The notes beneath the pieces are model-generated. The model worked only from the letters and a program-made list of their open reading frames with translations. It was not told the origin of the DNA and did not search any database. Made by a program: the position numbers and the translations under genes. Below are positions 6,681 to 15,200 of a DNA stretch of 20,150 nt, piece after piece; the first letter of the stretch is position 1, and each line of letters begins with the position of its first letter. This DNA is from Firmicutes bacterium UBA3914 (GTDB lineage: Bacteria > Bacillota > Limnochordia > Darwinibacteriales > Darwinibacteriaceae): the NCBI GenBank assembly GCA_002391385.1, contig DGEY01000050.1:17490-37639 (forward strand). Reading direction: 5' to 3'.

Positions 6681-7243
6681 TATCTGGTGCCGATCCTTTC
6701 CAGGGCCGGGGGTATGCTGATCCAGCTGACCTGGCTCAGGGGCCAGTAGACAAAGAGTGCCCGGCCCACGATGTTTTTCCGGGGCACAAAGCCCACATCG
6801 GGATAGCGGCTGTCATCGCTGTTGCGCCGGTTATCCCCGAGCACGAAGTAATGGCCTTCTGGAACCAAGACCGGTCCGAACGTGGGAGCACTGTACGTTC
6901 CGTAGGTGGGCCCGTTGATATAGTCTTCTTCGATGCGCTGTCCGTTGATGTGGAGAAAGCCGTTTTTGATCACGATTTCATCGCCGGGCAGGCCGATCAC
7001 GCGTTTGATGAACTTGCGGCGGGGATCGCCGGGGTACCTAAACACCACCACATCCCCCCGTTTAGGTTCGCTGAAGCGGTAGCTGACCTTTTCCACCATG
7101 AGGCGCTGGCCATCATGGAAGGATGGCTCCATGGAACTGCCCTCCACCAAAAAGGATTGGGCGATAAACAAGATGATCAGGGCCGCCAGCACCACCGAAA
7201 CCAGCAGAGCCTCGGCATATTCCCTTAACTGCGACTTGGCCAT
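6680..7243 (-). CDS. lepB: signal peptidase I
   Basis: Type I signal peptidase cleaves signal peptides from exported proteins at the outer face of the membrane. The 187-residue protein has one N-terminal transmembrane helix (about 13-30, VSVVLAALIILFIAQSF). The catalytic serine is Ser37 in GSSMEPS and the general base is Lys80 in FIKRVIG. Box E is present as GDNRRNSDDSR. This is the short single-span form typical of Gram-positives. The ATG at 7243 is chosen because GGGAGG lies 7 bases upstream; a GTG five codons earlier lacks a site. It is the first gene after the rplS terminator and would be expressed by read-through, since no separate promoter was found in the 84-base gap. lepB-rbgA next to rplS is common in Clostridia. 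Confidence 0.96.
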   Translation of the reverse strand: MAKSQLREYAEALLVSVVLAALIILFIAQSFLVEGSSMEPSFHDGQRLMVEKVSYRFSEPKRGDVVVFRYPGDPRRKFIKRVIGLPGDEIVIKNGFLHINGQRIEEDYINGPTYGTYSAPTFGPVLVPEGHYFVLGDNRRNSDDSRYPDVGFVPRKNIVGRALFVYWPLSQVSWISIPPALERIGTR

Positions 7244-7276
7244 ATCCGTGCCTCCCACCTTCCCTGTTGGCAGATT

Positions 7277-7304
7277 AGAAAAAGAGGAGTGTCATCCCCA
7301 CTCC
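7277..7304 (-). terminator. intrinsic terminator or attenuator between rplS and lepB
   Basis: In the minus-strand transcript GGAGTG (7304-7299) pairs with CACTCC (7291-7286) around a 7-base loop, followed by TCTTTTTCT. The stem is only six pairs, so partial read-through into lepB-rbgA-rnhB-yraN is likely. Confidence 0.65.
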
Positions 7305-7327
7305 CCTTGGGAAAGGTTCTCCCCCGG

Positions 7328-7678
7328 CTACCGGCGGAGCTCCTTGATGCGGGCCGCCTTGCCGGAGCGCTCCCTGAGATAGTACAGCCTAGCCCGGCGG
7401 ACTCTACCGCGGCGAACCACTTCAATTTTGTCAACACGAGGCGAGTGGAGCGGGAATGTCCTTTCCACACCGACCCCTTGGGAAACCTTCCTTACGGTGA
7501 ACATCTCCCTGAGGCCGCCGCCACTTTTTCTGATCACTACGCCTTCGAACACCTGAATCCTCTCATTGTTGCCCTCCACGACTTTCACGTGTACCCGCAC
7601 GGTATCGCCGGGGCCGAACTCAGGACGATCGGTGCGCAGCTGTTCTTGCTCAATCGTTCTGATTACATCCACTGCCAT
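7328..7678 (-). CDS. rplS: 50S ribosomal protein L19
   Basis: L19 sits at the 30S-50S interface. The 116-residue protein matches the family over its whole length. It has EQLRTDRPEFGPGDTVRVHVKVVEGNNERIQVFEGVVI near the N-terminus, TVRKVSQGVGVERTFPLHSP in the middle and a basic C-terminus with RRARLYYLRERSGKAARIKE. The ATG at 7678 lies inside the end of trmD (29-base overlap) with AAGGGAGG close upstream, so translation is coupled to trmD. The trmD-rplS order is nearly universal in bacteria. A terminator hairpin follows. Confidence 0.97.
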   Translation of the reverse strand: MAVDVIRTIEQEQLRTDRPEFGPGDTVRVHVKVVEGNNERIQVFEGVVIRKSGGGLREMFTVRKVSQGVGVERTFPLHSPRVDKIEVVRRGRVRRARLYYLRERSGKAARIKELRR

Positions 7679-8423
7679 TTACCCTCCCTTCACAGGAATG
7701 CTCCTGAATCAGTTCTTCTAGAATTTCACGTTCTTCTGCCGACAGCTCCCGCTGCCGCAGGAGATCTGGGCGCCGCAGGAGCGTGCGCCGCAGGGCTTCT
7801 TTCAAGCGAAAACGGCGGATCTGTTCATGGTGCCCGCTGAGCAGCACCTCCGGCACCGCCAGGTCACGGAAAACGGCTGGTCTGGTGTACTGGGGATAAT
7901 CCAGCAGACCATCTTGGAAGGACTCCTCCTCCAGGGAGCTGGCATCGCCTAACACCCCCGGGAGCAGCCGAGCCACCGCATCCACAACCACCATGGCAGG
8001 TAGTTCTCCGCCGGTTAGGACATAGTCCCCAATGGATAGTTCCCAATCCACCCAGTGCTGGCGCACACGCTCATCTATTTCCTCATAGTGCCCCGCGAGG
8101 AGAATCACCCGGGGCAGCCTGGCCAGTTCTGCCGCCAGTTCTTGGTTGAACACCCGCCCCTGGGGGGATAGGTAGATCACCGGGGCGCTGGAGCTGCCCC
8201 GCACGGCCTCAATGGCCCGGACCAAAACATCCGGCCGCAGGACCATGCCTGCGCCTCCCCCATAGGGAGTGTCATCAACCGTCCTGTGCTTATCCAGGGC
8301 ATAATCACGAATATTCCAAACCTCCACTGACAGCAGGCCCCGCTCCCTGGCTTTCCCGATCATGCTTGTGCCCAAGGGCCCAGCAAACATTTCGGGAAAC
8401 AGGGTGAGGATGTCGAAGTGCAT
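7650..8423 (-). CDS. trmD: tRNA (guanine37-N1)-methyltransferase TrmD
   Basis: TrmD transfers a methyl group from S-adenosylmethionine to N1 of G37 in tRNAs and so prevents +1 frameshifting. The 257-residue protein is the full family length and shows the SPOUT trefoil-knot motifs: LTLFPEMF (6-13), DDTPYGGGAGMVLRPD (50-65), YLSPQGR (84-90), LLAGHYEEIDERV (108-120) and SIGDYVLTGGE (130-140). EEESFQDGLLDYPQYTRP follows, where the Asp of QDG is the likely catalytic base. It begins 15 bases after rimM and overlaps rplS at its end, the standard rpsP-rimM-trmD-rplS order. Confidence 0.97.
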   Translation of the reverse strand: MHFDILTLFPEMFAGPLGTSMIGKARERGLLSVEVWNIRDYALDKHRTVDDTPYGGGAGMVLRPDVLVRAIEAVRGSSSAPVIYLSPQGRVFNQELAAELARLPRVILLAGHYEEIDERVRQHWVDWELSIGDYVLTGGELPAMVVVDAVARLLPGVLGDASSLEEESFQDGLLDYPQYTRPAVFRDLAVPEVLLSGHHEQIRRFRLKEALRRTLLRRPDLLRQRELSAEEREILEELIQEHSCEGRVNGSGCNQND

Positions 8424-8438
8424 GTGCTCACCCCCACT

Positions 8439-8990
8439 TCATTCCAGCATACCGTCCATGGGCTCGATGACAAGCACGCCCTCTTCCGGACGGATATCCT
8501 TCACAACTTGGGGAATGACCGGGATGAGGATCTCCTTCTGCCTGGTCACCCCTTTATAGGGTTTGACCACGTAAACATCGTTGGCCCCCGTCTGCAGGAC
8601 ATCGGTGACCACTCCCAAAGGCGTTCCGGACTCAGTCCGGCACTCCAGGCCGATGATCTGGAAGATGTAATAGCGGCCCGGTGGGAGCGGCATCAGCTCA
8701 TCTACGCTGACCTTGATCAGCATGCCCCGCAGCTTTTCCGCCTGGTCAATGCTGTCCACATCCTTGAGCTTGAGAAGCAGGCCGTCTTTGTGTCCCCGGC
8801 AGGACTCCAGGGGAAACGAACCCACCGGTTCGTCGCTGTCCCGGGGAAACAACCGCACCGCCTCCATCTGCTGAAAGCGCTCGGGGAACTCCGTGTGGGC
8901 AATGATCTTCACCTCGCCGCGGTTGCCCCAGCTGGCGACCACTTCCCCCACGACAATCCACTTAGGCTTGTCTCTCTTCGATTTCCACAT
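8439..8990 (-). CDS. rimM: 16S rRNA processing protein RimM
   Basis: RimM helps mature the head of the 30S subunit through binding S19. The 183-residue protein has the N-terminal RimM barrel (WIVVGEVVASWGNRGEVKI from residue 11; EKLRGMLIKV) and a C-terminal PRC barrel (from about 105, with IIGLEC, GVVTDVLQTGANDVYVV, ILIPVIPQVV). The start at 8990 overlaps the khpA end by 29 bases. The first ten residues are charged and not obviously conserved, and the ribosome site is weak (AGG), so the real start could be slightly further in, though no other ATG is near. The ylqD gene present here in B. subtilis is missing. Confidence 0.94.
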   Translation of the reverse strand: MWKSKRDKPKWIVVGEVVASWGNRGEVKIIAHTEFPERFQQMEAVRLFPRDSDEPVGSFPLESCRGHKDGLLLKLKDVDSIDQAEKLRGMLIKVSVDELMPLPPGRYYIFQIIGLECRTESGTPLGVVTDVLQTGANDVYVVKPYKGVTRQKEILIPVIPQVVKDIRPEEGVLVIEPMDGMLE

Positions 8991-9201
8991 GGACCTGAAC
9001 CCCTGATTTGATGGCGGAGGCTTTCACCACGGTGCGGATGGCGTTGGCAATACGCCCACCCTTGCCGATCAGGCGCCCCATATCATCAGGCGCCGCATAC
9101 AGGGTATAGACCAGTTCGCGACCTTTCTCCCGGACGTCCACCACGACCTCTTCTGGATGGCTGGCCAGAGACTTGCCGATAAATTCAACTAAGTTCTTCA
9201 C
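8962..9201 (-). CDS. khpA: KH-domain RNA-binding protein KhpA (YlqC)
   Basis: KhpA is a small single-KH-domain RNA-binding protein that partners with KhpB (Jag) in Gram-positives and affects cell elongation and small RNAs. The 79-residue protein is almost only the KH fold, with the GxxG loop as GKGG (46-49) in DMGRLIGKGGRIANAIRTV. It starts with GTG at 9201, with AGGAGGT just upstream; an overlapping GTG two bases earlier is out of frame. It sits between rpsP and rimM, its usual place in Firmicutes. Confidence 0.94.
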   Translation of the reverse strand: MKNLVEFIGKSLASHPEEVVVDVREKGRELVYTLYAAPDDMGRLIGKGGRIANAIRTVVKASAIKSGVQVHVEIEERQA

Positions 9202-9210
9202 ACTGACCTC

Positions 9211-9483
9211 CTACCCTTCCTTACGGGATGCGGCAAACTTCTCCAGAATTCCCGTACGCTTCAACAGCGACTTTGCTGTCTCCGAGGGCTGGGCACCCTT
9301 TCGCAACCAATCCAACGCCTTCTCCTCGTCGATTTCAATCTCCGCAGGTTCGGCGATGGGGTTGTAGTAGCCTATGCTCTCGATGAACGCGCCATCCCGA
9401 GCGGCTCGCGAATCGGCCACAACCAAGCGGTAAAACGGCCTCTTCTTCGCGCCCATTCTCTTCAGACGGATTTTCACTGCCAT
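9211..9483 (-). CDS. rpsP: 30S ribosomal protein S16
   Basis: S16 is an early 30S assembly protein. The 90-residue protein opens with the typical MAVKIRLKRMGAKKRPFYRLVVADSR, followed by GxFIESIGYYNP and a C-terminal part with LDWLRKGAQPSETAKSLLKRTG. GGAGGTGA lies about 6 bases before the ATG. It follows ffh by 31 bases and precedes khpA by 9, as in Bacillus and Clostridium. Confidence 0.97.
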   Translation of the reverse strand: MAVKIRLKRMGAKKRPFYRLVVADSRAARDGAFIESIGYYNPIAEPAEIEIDEEKALDWLRKGAQPSETAKSLLKRTGILEKFAASRKEG

Positions 9484-9514
9484 TGTCCCTCACCTCCCAC
9501 TTAGCAAGCTGCAT

Positions 9515-10846
9515 CTATTGGAACAGGGAAAACATTCCCCTTTTCTTGCGCCCTTTGGGGCTGGCAAACTGCTTCAGCATCTGCTTGGTCTGGGCAAACT
9601 GCTTGAGCAGGCGGTTCACATCCTGCACCTTGGTGCCCGATCCCAAGGCGATCCTCTTGCGCCTGGAACCGCCGATGATCTCCGGTCTGCGGCGCTCTTC
9701 CGGTGTCATGGAGTTGATGATGGCCTCGATTTTCTTCAAGTGGCTGTCATCCACTTCCAAACCCCTGAGCTGCTTAGCCCCCAGGCCCGGGATCATCCCC
9801 ATGAGCTGGTCGATGGGGCCCATCTCCTTCATCTGGCCGATCTGCTCCAGGAAATCCTCCAGGGTGAACTCGGCCTCTTTGAGTTTGGCCGCCATCTTCT
9901 CCGCTTTTTCCTGGTCCACGGCCTGGGCGGCCTTTTCGATCAAGGTGAGGAGATCACCCATGCCCAAAATCCGGGAAGCCATGCGGTCGGGATGGAAGGG
10001 CTCCAAGCCGTCCATTTTCTCGCTGACCCCCACGAACTTAATGGGCTTACCCGTCACCGCCTTCACCGACAGGGCCGCGCCGCCCCGGGCATCGCCGTCG
10101 AGCTTGGTGAGGATCACTCCGCCCAGTTCCAAGCGCTCATTGAAGGCCTCGGCCACATTCACCGCATCCTGGCCGGTCATGGCATCAACCACCAGCAGGA
10201 TTTCCACGGGATTGACCGCGGACTTGATCTCCACCAGCTCGTCCATGAGCTCTTCATCCACGTGCAGGCGGCCCGCGGTATCCAAAAGAACCACATCATT
10301 GCCGAAGCGGCGGGCGTGGCTGCAGGCGGCCTTGGCGATATCCACCGGGTTTTGCTCGCCCATGCTGAACACCGGGATTTCCAGCTGTTCACCCAGGACC
10401 TGGAGCTGCTTGATCGCCGCGGGGCGGTAGACGTCACAGGCCACCAAAAGGGGCCGGTGTCCCTGGCTTTTGAGCAGCCGGGCCAGCTTGCCGCTGGTTG
10501 TGGTTTTGCCGGAGCCCTGCAGGCCCACCAGCATAATCACGCTGGGGGGCTGGCTGGCCAGGGTCAGCTTGGCCTGGGTACCCCCCATGAGCTGGGTGAG
10601 TTCTTCGTTGACGATGCGGATCACCTGCTGGCCCGGGGTGAGGCTGCCCAGCACCTCCTGGCCCGTGGCCCGCTCTTTGACATGGGCGATGAAATCCCGC
10701 ACCACTTTGTAGTTAACATCCGCCTCCAAGAGGGCTAAGCGGATCTCCCGCAGGGCCTGGTCCACATCTTTTTCACTGAGGCGGCCCTTGCCCCGCAGTT
10801 TGCGCATGGTCTCCTGCAGGCGGGATGATAGGTTTTGAAAAGCCAT
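9515..10846 (-). CDS. ffh: signal recognition particle protein Ffh
   Basis: Ffh (SRP54) binds signal sequences of nascent membrane proteins and, with the 4.5S/6S RNA, delivers ribosomes to FtsY. The 443-residue protein has an N domain (1-90), then a GTPase G domain with G1 GLQGSGKT (108-115), DTAGRL (188-193) and TKLDG (246-250). A methionine-rich M domain follows from about 325, with the RNA-binding stretch SGTKVQDVNRLLKQF. The C-terminal tail is basic (GRKKRGMFSLFQ). The gene follows ylxM by 11 bases and is in turn followed by rpsP. The SRP RNA gene is not in this window. Confidence 0.98.
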   Translation of the reverse strand: MAFQNLSSRLQETMRKLRGKGRLSEKDVDQALREIRLALLEADVNYKVVRDFIAHVKERATGQEVLGSLTPGQQVIRIVNEELTQLMGGTQAKLTLASQPPSVIMLVGLQGSGKTTTSGKLARLLKSQGHRPLLVACDVYRPAAIKQLQVLGEQLEIPVFSMGEQNPVDIAKAACSHARRFGNDVVLLDTAGRLHVDEELMDELVEIKSAVNPVEILLVVDAMTGQDAVNVAEAFNERLELGGVILTKLDGDARGGAALSVKAVTGKPIKFVGVSEKMDGLEPFHPDRMASRILGMGDLLTLIEKAAQAVDQEKAEKMAAKLKEAEFTLEDFLEQIGQMKEMGPIDQLMGMIPGLGAKQLRGLEVDDSHLKKIEAIINSMTPEERRRPEIIGGSRRKRIALGSGTKVQDVNRLLKQFAQTKQMLKQFASPKGRKKRGMFSLFQ

Positions 10847-10857
10847 GCCAGTCTCTC

Positions 10858-11205
10858 CTAACTCGCGGCGCGCGCTTTTTGGATTTGCTCTTCCATGGCT
10901 GCTAGTTCAGGCAGATCTCCGCAGCGGCTGCGCACCTGGGCCAAAAGCGTGAGCAGCTCTTCATAAATGCGCTGCCGCTCTTGGTGCTTCTGCACCAGGC
11001 CCAGCTTAGCTTCGAACTCCTCGAGAATCAGGCCCACCCGCCGCAAGGTATCGTACACGGCCTGGCGCGAGATGCGCAGCTCCTCGGCGATCTCCCCCAG
11101 GGAGAGATCGTCGCCGAAATAGAGCTGGAACACATCCTGCTGACGCTCTGTCAACAGGGCGCCGTAAAAGTCAAACAGCAGGCTCATGCGGAGCGTCTTT
11201 TCCAT
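10858..11205 (-). CDS. ylxM: YlxM/p13-like HTH protein, SRP-associated
   Basis: YlxM proteins are small sigma-factor-like HTH proteins encoded just upstream of ffh in Gram-positives; the streptococcal homologue modulates SRP function. The 115-residue protein has LLFDFYGALLTERQQDVFQLYFGDDLSLGEIAEELRISRQAVYDTLRR, a sigma-4-like HTH ending near residue 58, then a charged helical tail. The second ATG (11205) is preferred because AGGAG lies six bases upstream and abuts the first ATG (11211) with no spacing. It is the first gene behind a strong promoter at 11245-11273 and probably heads the long ylxM-ffh-rpsP operon. Confidence 0.92.
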   Translation of the reverse strand: MEKTLRMSLLFDFYGALLTERQQDVFQLYFGDDLSLGEIAEELRISRQAVYDTLRRVGLILEEFEAKLGLVQKHQERQRIYEELLTLLAQVRSRCGDLPELAAMEEQIQKARAAS

Positions 11206-11244
11206 GGCCATCTCCTGTTAAGCATAATCACTTTACACTACCTA

Positions 11245-11273
11245 AGTATAGCCAGCCCCGGGGGTCTTGTCAA
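11245..11273 (-). promoter_or_regulatory. near-consensus sigma-A promoter of ylxM-ffh
   Basis: TTGACA (11273-11268) and TATACT (11250-11245) on the minus strand are separated by exactly 17 bases. The expected start site near 11238 gives a leader of some 30 bases before ylxM. The spacer contains CCCCGGGG. This is the best promoter in the window. Confidence 0.85.
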
Positions 11274-11293
11274 GCACTATCTCTTGACACCCC
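11261..11293 (-). promoter_or_regulatory. hairpin/palindrome overlapping the ylxM -35
   Basis: TGTCAAG (11289-11283) and CTTGACA (11274-11268) are a perfect inverted repeat with an 8-base centre. It extends with GGGG and CCCC at the outer ends past a 3-base bulge, making eleven pairs. The right arm includes the whole -35 hexamer. There is no run of T after it, so it is not a standard terminator for ftsY. It could be an operator or a 3' hairpin of the smc-ftsY mRNA. Confidence 0.5.
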
Positions 11294-11299
11294 AAAAAC

Positions 11300-12292
11300 T
11301 TAACTCTCCCCTCCGCCGAAGAGGGCAGCCACAAAGGCCCGGGCATCGAAATCCTGTAGGTCCTCGTACTGTTCCCCCACTCCCACCAGCTTCACCGCGA
11401 GCTCCAGCTCGCTGGCGAGGGCCAGGACGATGCCGCCCTTGGCGGTGCCATCCAGTTTGGTGAGGGCAATGCCGGTGAGGGGCACCGCTTCCTGAAAGAT
11501 CTTCCCCTGGGAGAGCGCGTTCTGCCCGGTGGTGGCATCCACCACCAACAGCACTTCATCCAGGTCCCGGCCCAGTTCCCGCTGGACGACCCGGTGAATC
11601 TTGCCCAGCTCCGCCATGAGGTTCACCTTGGTTTGCAGGCGGCCCGCGGTGTCGATGATCAAAACATCACTGCCCCGGGCTTTGGCGGCGCTCACGGCAT
11701 CGAAGGCCACCGCGGCCGGGTCAGATCCTTCCTGATGGGCGATGAGCTCCACACCCAGGCGGTTAGCCCACACGCCCAGCTGGTCGATGGCCGCTGCCCG
11801 GAAGGTATCCGCCGCGGCCAGGAGCACCTTGGCGTTTTCCTGCTTGAAACGGTGGGCCAGCTTAGCTATGGTGGTGGTCTTGCCCGCGCCGTTTACCCCC
11901 ACCACCATGATCACATAGGGCTTTTCCCCGGGCGTTTTCAGGGGCGCCGCGTTTTTCTCCAACAGGGCCACCATCTCATCCTGGAGGATGGTTTTCAGCT
12001 CCTCGGCCTCGGTAATCCTTTCCGTGCGGGCCCTTTCCCTGAGCTGGTCCACGAGGAACATGGCCGTGGCCACCCCGCAGTCCGCCTGGATGAGCACCTC
12101 CTCCAGCTCCTCAAAGAGGGCCTCATCCACCTTGCGGCCGCTGGTGATCTGTTCCACCTTGGCCACCAAATTCTGTTTGGTCTTTTCCAGACCGCTGACT
12201 AGTTTGCGAAAAAAACCGCTCTCCTGTTCCCCGCTGGCTTCCTGGGCCTTTTCGGAGGCGGACTTGTCACCGAACATACGCTTCCAAAACAC
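11300..12292 (-). CDS. ftsY: signal recognition particle receptor FtsY
   Basis: FtsY is the membrane-associated GTPase that receives SRP-ribosome complexes. The 330-residue protein has a very short acidic A region (about 25 residues, as in many Gram-positives), then the N domain and the NG GTPase: G1 GVNGAGKT (132-139), TFRAAAIDQL, IIDTAGRLQ, and TKLDGTAKGG. The amphipathic lipid-binding helix GFFRKLVSGLEKTKQNLV is visible near residues 26-43. It begins with GTG at 12292. AGGAGG, read within the last codons of smc, lies 8 bases upstream, and the smc stop is only 3 bases away, so the two are coupled. Confidence 0.97.
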   Translation of the reverse strand: MFWKRMFGDKSASEKAQEASGEQESGFFRKLVSGLEKTKQNLVAKVEQITSGRKVDEALFEELEEVLIQADCGVATAMFLVDQLRERARTERITEAEELKTILQDEMVALLEKNAAPLKTPGEKPYVIMVVGVNGAGKTTTIAKLAHRFKQENAKVLLAAADTFRAAAIDQLGVWANRLGVELIAHQEGSDPAAVAFDAVSAAKARGSDVLIIDTAGRLQTKVNLMAELGKIHRVVQRELGRDLDEVLLVVDATTGQNALSQGKIFQEAVPLTGIALTKLDGTAKGGIVLALASELELAVKLVGVGEQYEDLQDFDARAFVAALFGGGES

Positions 12293-12295
12293 TTG

Positions 12296-15200
12296 TTACT
12301 CCTCCTGTTTCAATGCCACTGAGATGATCTGGGAGACCCCTTCCTCTCCCATGGTTACCCCGTAGAGGGTATGGGCACTTTCCATGGTCGTCTGGCGGTG
12401 CGTGACCACCAAAAACTGCGTATCCTGGGCAAACTCCTGCATGAGCTGGTTGAAGCGGTGGAGGTTGCTCTCATCCAGGGTGGCATCGATCTCATCCAGC
12501 ACCCAAAAGGGTACCGGTTTGACCCGCCTGATGGCAAAGAGCAGGGCGATGGCGGTCAGGGCCCGCTCTCCACCGGAAAGCAGCAGCAGGTTCTGGAGCT
12601 TCTTCCCGGGGGGTCGGGCCAAGACATCAATGCCCGTGGTCAGAATGGACTGCGGGTCGGTCATGACCAGATCGGCACTGCCGCCCTGGAACAGCCAGCT
12701 GAACAGCTTCTGGAACTCCAGGCGCACCTGGTCAAACACTTCCTGCAGCCTGGTGCGGCAGAGCTTATCCATTTCGCTGATCACATCCAAAAGGCCGGCC
12801 CGGGCCTCATTGAGATCCGCCAGTTGGTTCTCCAGGAAGGAACAGCGCTCCAGGACCCGCTCGTATTCCTCATGGGCCGTGGGGTTGACCAGGCCCAGGT
12901 CCCGGATCTGCTGCCGCAGTTCTTCGATTCTGGCCTTCAGCTCCGGCTCTTTGGCCTGTACCTCCCGGTTGAGAATGGCCGCCAGGGAAAGCCCCCGTTC
13001 AGCCAGGGTTTCTCTTACCTGCTCCTCCTGGCTCTCCAGCTGACCCAGTTCCACTTCCAGCCTGTAGAGGGCCCTTTCCCGGCGCAGCTGCTCCCGCTGC
13101 ACCTCCTTTAATTCTGCCCCGAGCTCCGCCTTTTCTTGCTGCAGCCCTTGGCGGGCCGCAAGCTTCTCCTCCAGCTCCCGGCGGAGTTCCTGCTGATCCA
13201 CTTGGCGCTGGGCATTGCCCGCGGCGGCTTGTTCTATGTAGGCTTCATTTTCCCGCTGCTGCGCGGCGAGCTCCGTCATTTCCCCCTGGGCCTGGTCCAC
13301 CGCGGCCAGGGCTTCCTCTTTTCTCCGCACCAGGTTGCTCAGCTGCGTGCGTTTGTTTTCCAAAAGGCCCTTCAGCTCCACTAGGTGCAGCTGCTGGCCG
13401 GTATGTTCTTGACTGAGCTGTTCCAGGGAAGCGGCCAGCTCCGCCAAGCCCTCTTCCTCCTTGTGGATGTGCTCCCTGAGGAGCTGCTCTTCCAGCTCCA
13501 GTTGGCTAACCTCCGCGGCGGCCTGCTCATACTCGGCACTTAAGGCGTCCAGGGCCCCCTGCAGATCCGCCAGCCTGGCCTTAAGCTCCCGGGAGCTTAA
13601 GGCCAGCCTTTCCCGCTCCCTGCCCACCTGCTCTTTTTTTTGGGCTGCTCCCTGGAGGGCGAGCTTAGCCTCGACGATCTCCCCTTGGAGCTGGTTCAAA
13701 GAGGCTTCGTTTTGGGCCAGCTGCCCTGAGAGCTGGCCCTGCTCCTGCCGGACCGCAGCCAGCTTGCCGGCTAGGGCTTCCAGCTCCCTTTCCAGCCTGG
13801 TGAGCTCGCCCTTGCGGGCCAGCAGCCCCGCGGTGCGGGCATTCCAGCTGCCGCCGGTCATGGCGCCGGTGGGAAAGACCACCGAGCCGTCCCTGGTCAC
13901 GATGCGGGCAAACTGCTTGAGCGTCCGCCTAAGGCGCAGGGCGGTATCCAGATCCTCGGTGATCACCACCCGCCCCAAGAGGGAGGCCAGGGCCGGCCGG
14001 AAGCGGGCTTCGCAGCCAATGAGCTCCAGGGCGGGTCCTAAAACCCCGGGCTGGCTTAAAAGGGCTCTGGCCTGCGGCGAAAACTCGGAGCCCTGCACCG
14101 TCTCCAGCGGCAGGATGGTAACCCTACCCCCCTGCACCTTCTGCAGCCAGGCGATGAGGGCTTTCGCTTCCTTTTCCCCTTCTGTGATCAGGTTCTGCAG
14201 GCCCGAGCCCAGGGCCACTTCCAAAGCGGTCTCCAGGCCCTCGGGCACCTGGATCACATCGGCCACCGTACCCAGGACCAAAGGGGACATCTCTGAACTC
14301 TGGAGGATGCGGCGCACGCCCGCGGCGTAACCTTCGTAGCCTTCCTCCAGCTCCTGCAGGGTGCGCAGGCGCGCCGTGAGGCGAGCCTGCTGGGCCTCCA
14401 GCTCCCGGCGGCGCCCCTCCAGGGCCTGGAGCGACGCCTCCAGCGCGGCGGCCTGGGCCTTAAGCTCCCGCTCCTGCCCGGCCTGCCGGCGAAGCAGCTC
14501 CTGTATTTCTTCTCCCCGCCTTTGGAGCGCCTGCAGTTCAGCTTCCAGGGCAGCGAGGCGTTCTTCCGCTTCAGCAAGCTCCTGGTCCGCCCGGCTCAGC
14601 TGCTGCTCCAGGCCTTCCCGCCGCTGGTGGAAGCTGCGCTGGAAGTTGCGCTTATCGGCCAGCTCCCGCATGAACTCAAAGAACTCGTCCTTGAGCCGAT
14701 CCACCGCGCCCCGGGCCTGCCTCTGCCGCTCCTGGAGGCCAGAAACGGCTTTGGCCGCACTGGCCACCGCCTGCTCCTGGGCCCGCAGCTGTTCCAAAAG
14801 ACCCTCCAGCTCGCCGCGGAGCTTGTCCTCCTCCTGCGCAAGGAGGGCCAGTTCTCCCTCCTTGGCACCGACTAAGGCATCCAGCTGCTCCCGGCGAACT
14901 TTTTGGTTTTTCACCCGCTCCCTATGGAGCTCGATGCTGTGGAGGGTCTCTTGGTAGGCCTCCATGAGCTCGGCAAGTTCCTGCCGCTTGGCTTCGATCT
15001 CTTCCTGCAGGAGGTTCTCCTGGGCTTCCAAGGCCGCGGCCCGATCCTCCAGGCTGTCCTGCTGCAGCTTGCCCGCGGCGTATTCCGCCTGCAGGCGCTG
15101 ATGGTCTTCTTCCACCTTGACCGCCCGCCGGCTGAGGGATTCCCACACCAGGTGGTAATAATCCAGCTCGGCTGCGCGCAGCTGGTCAGCCAAGGAGAGA

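Noticed and set aside
9483..10738. Long plus-strand open frames opposite ffh
   Set aside because: They lie wholly antisense to ffh and have biased, low-complexity composition (Ser/Arg or His/Leu rich) typical of shadow frames in GC-rich genes.
11261..11293. Intrinsic terminator after ftsY
   Set aside because: The hairpin is good but is followed by GC-rich sequence, not a T run.
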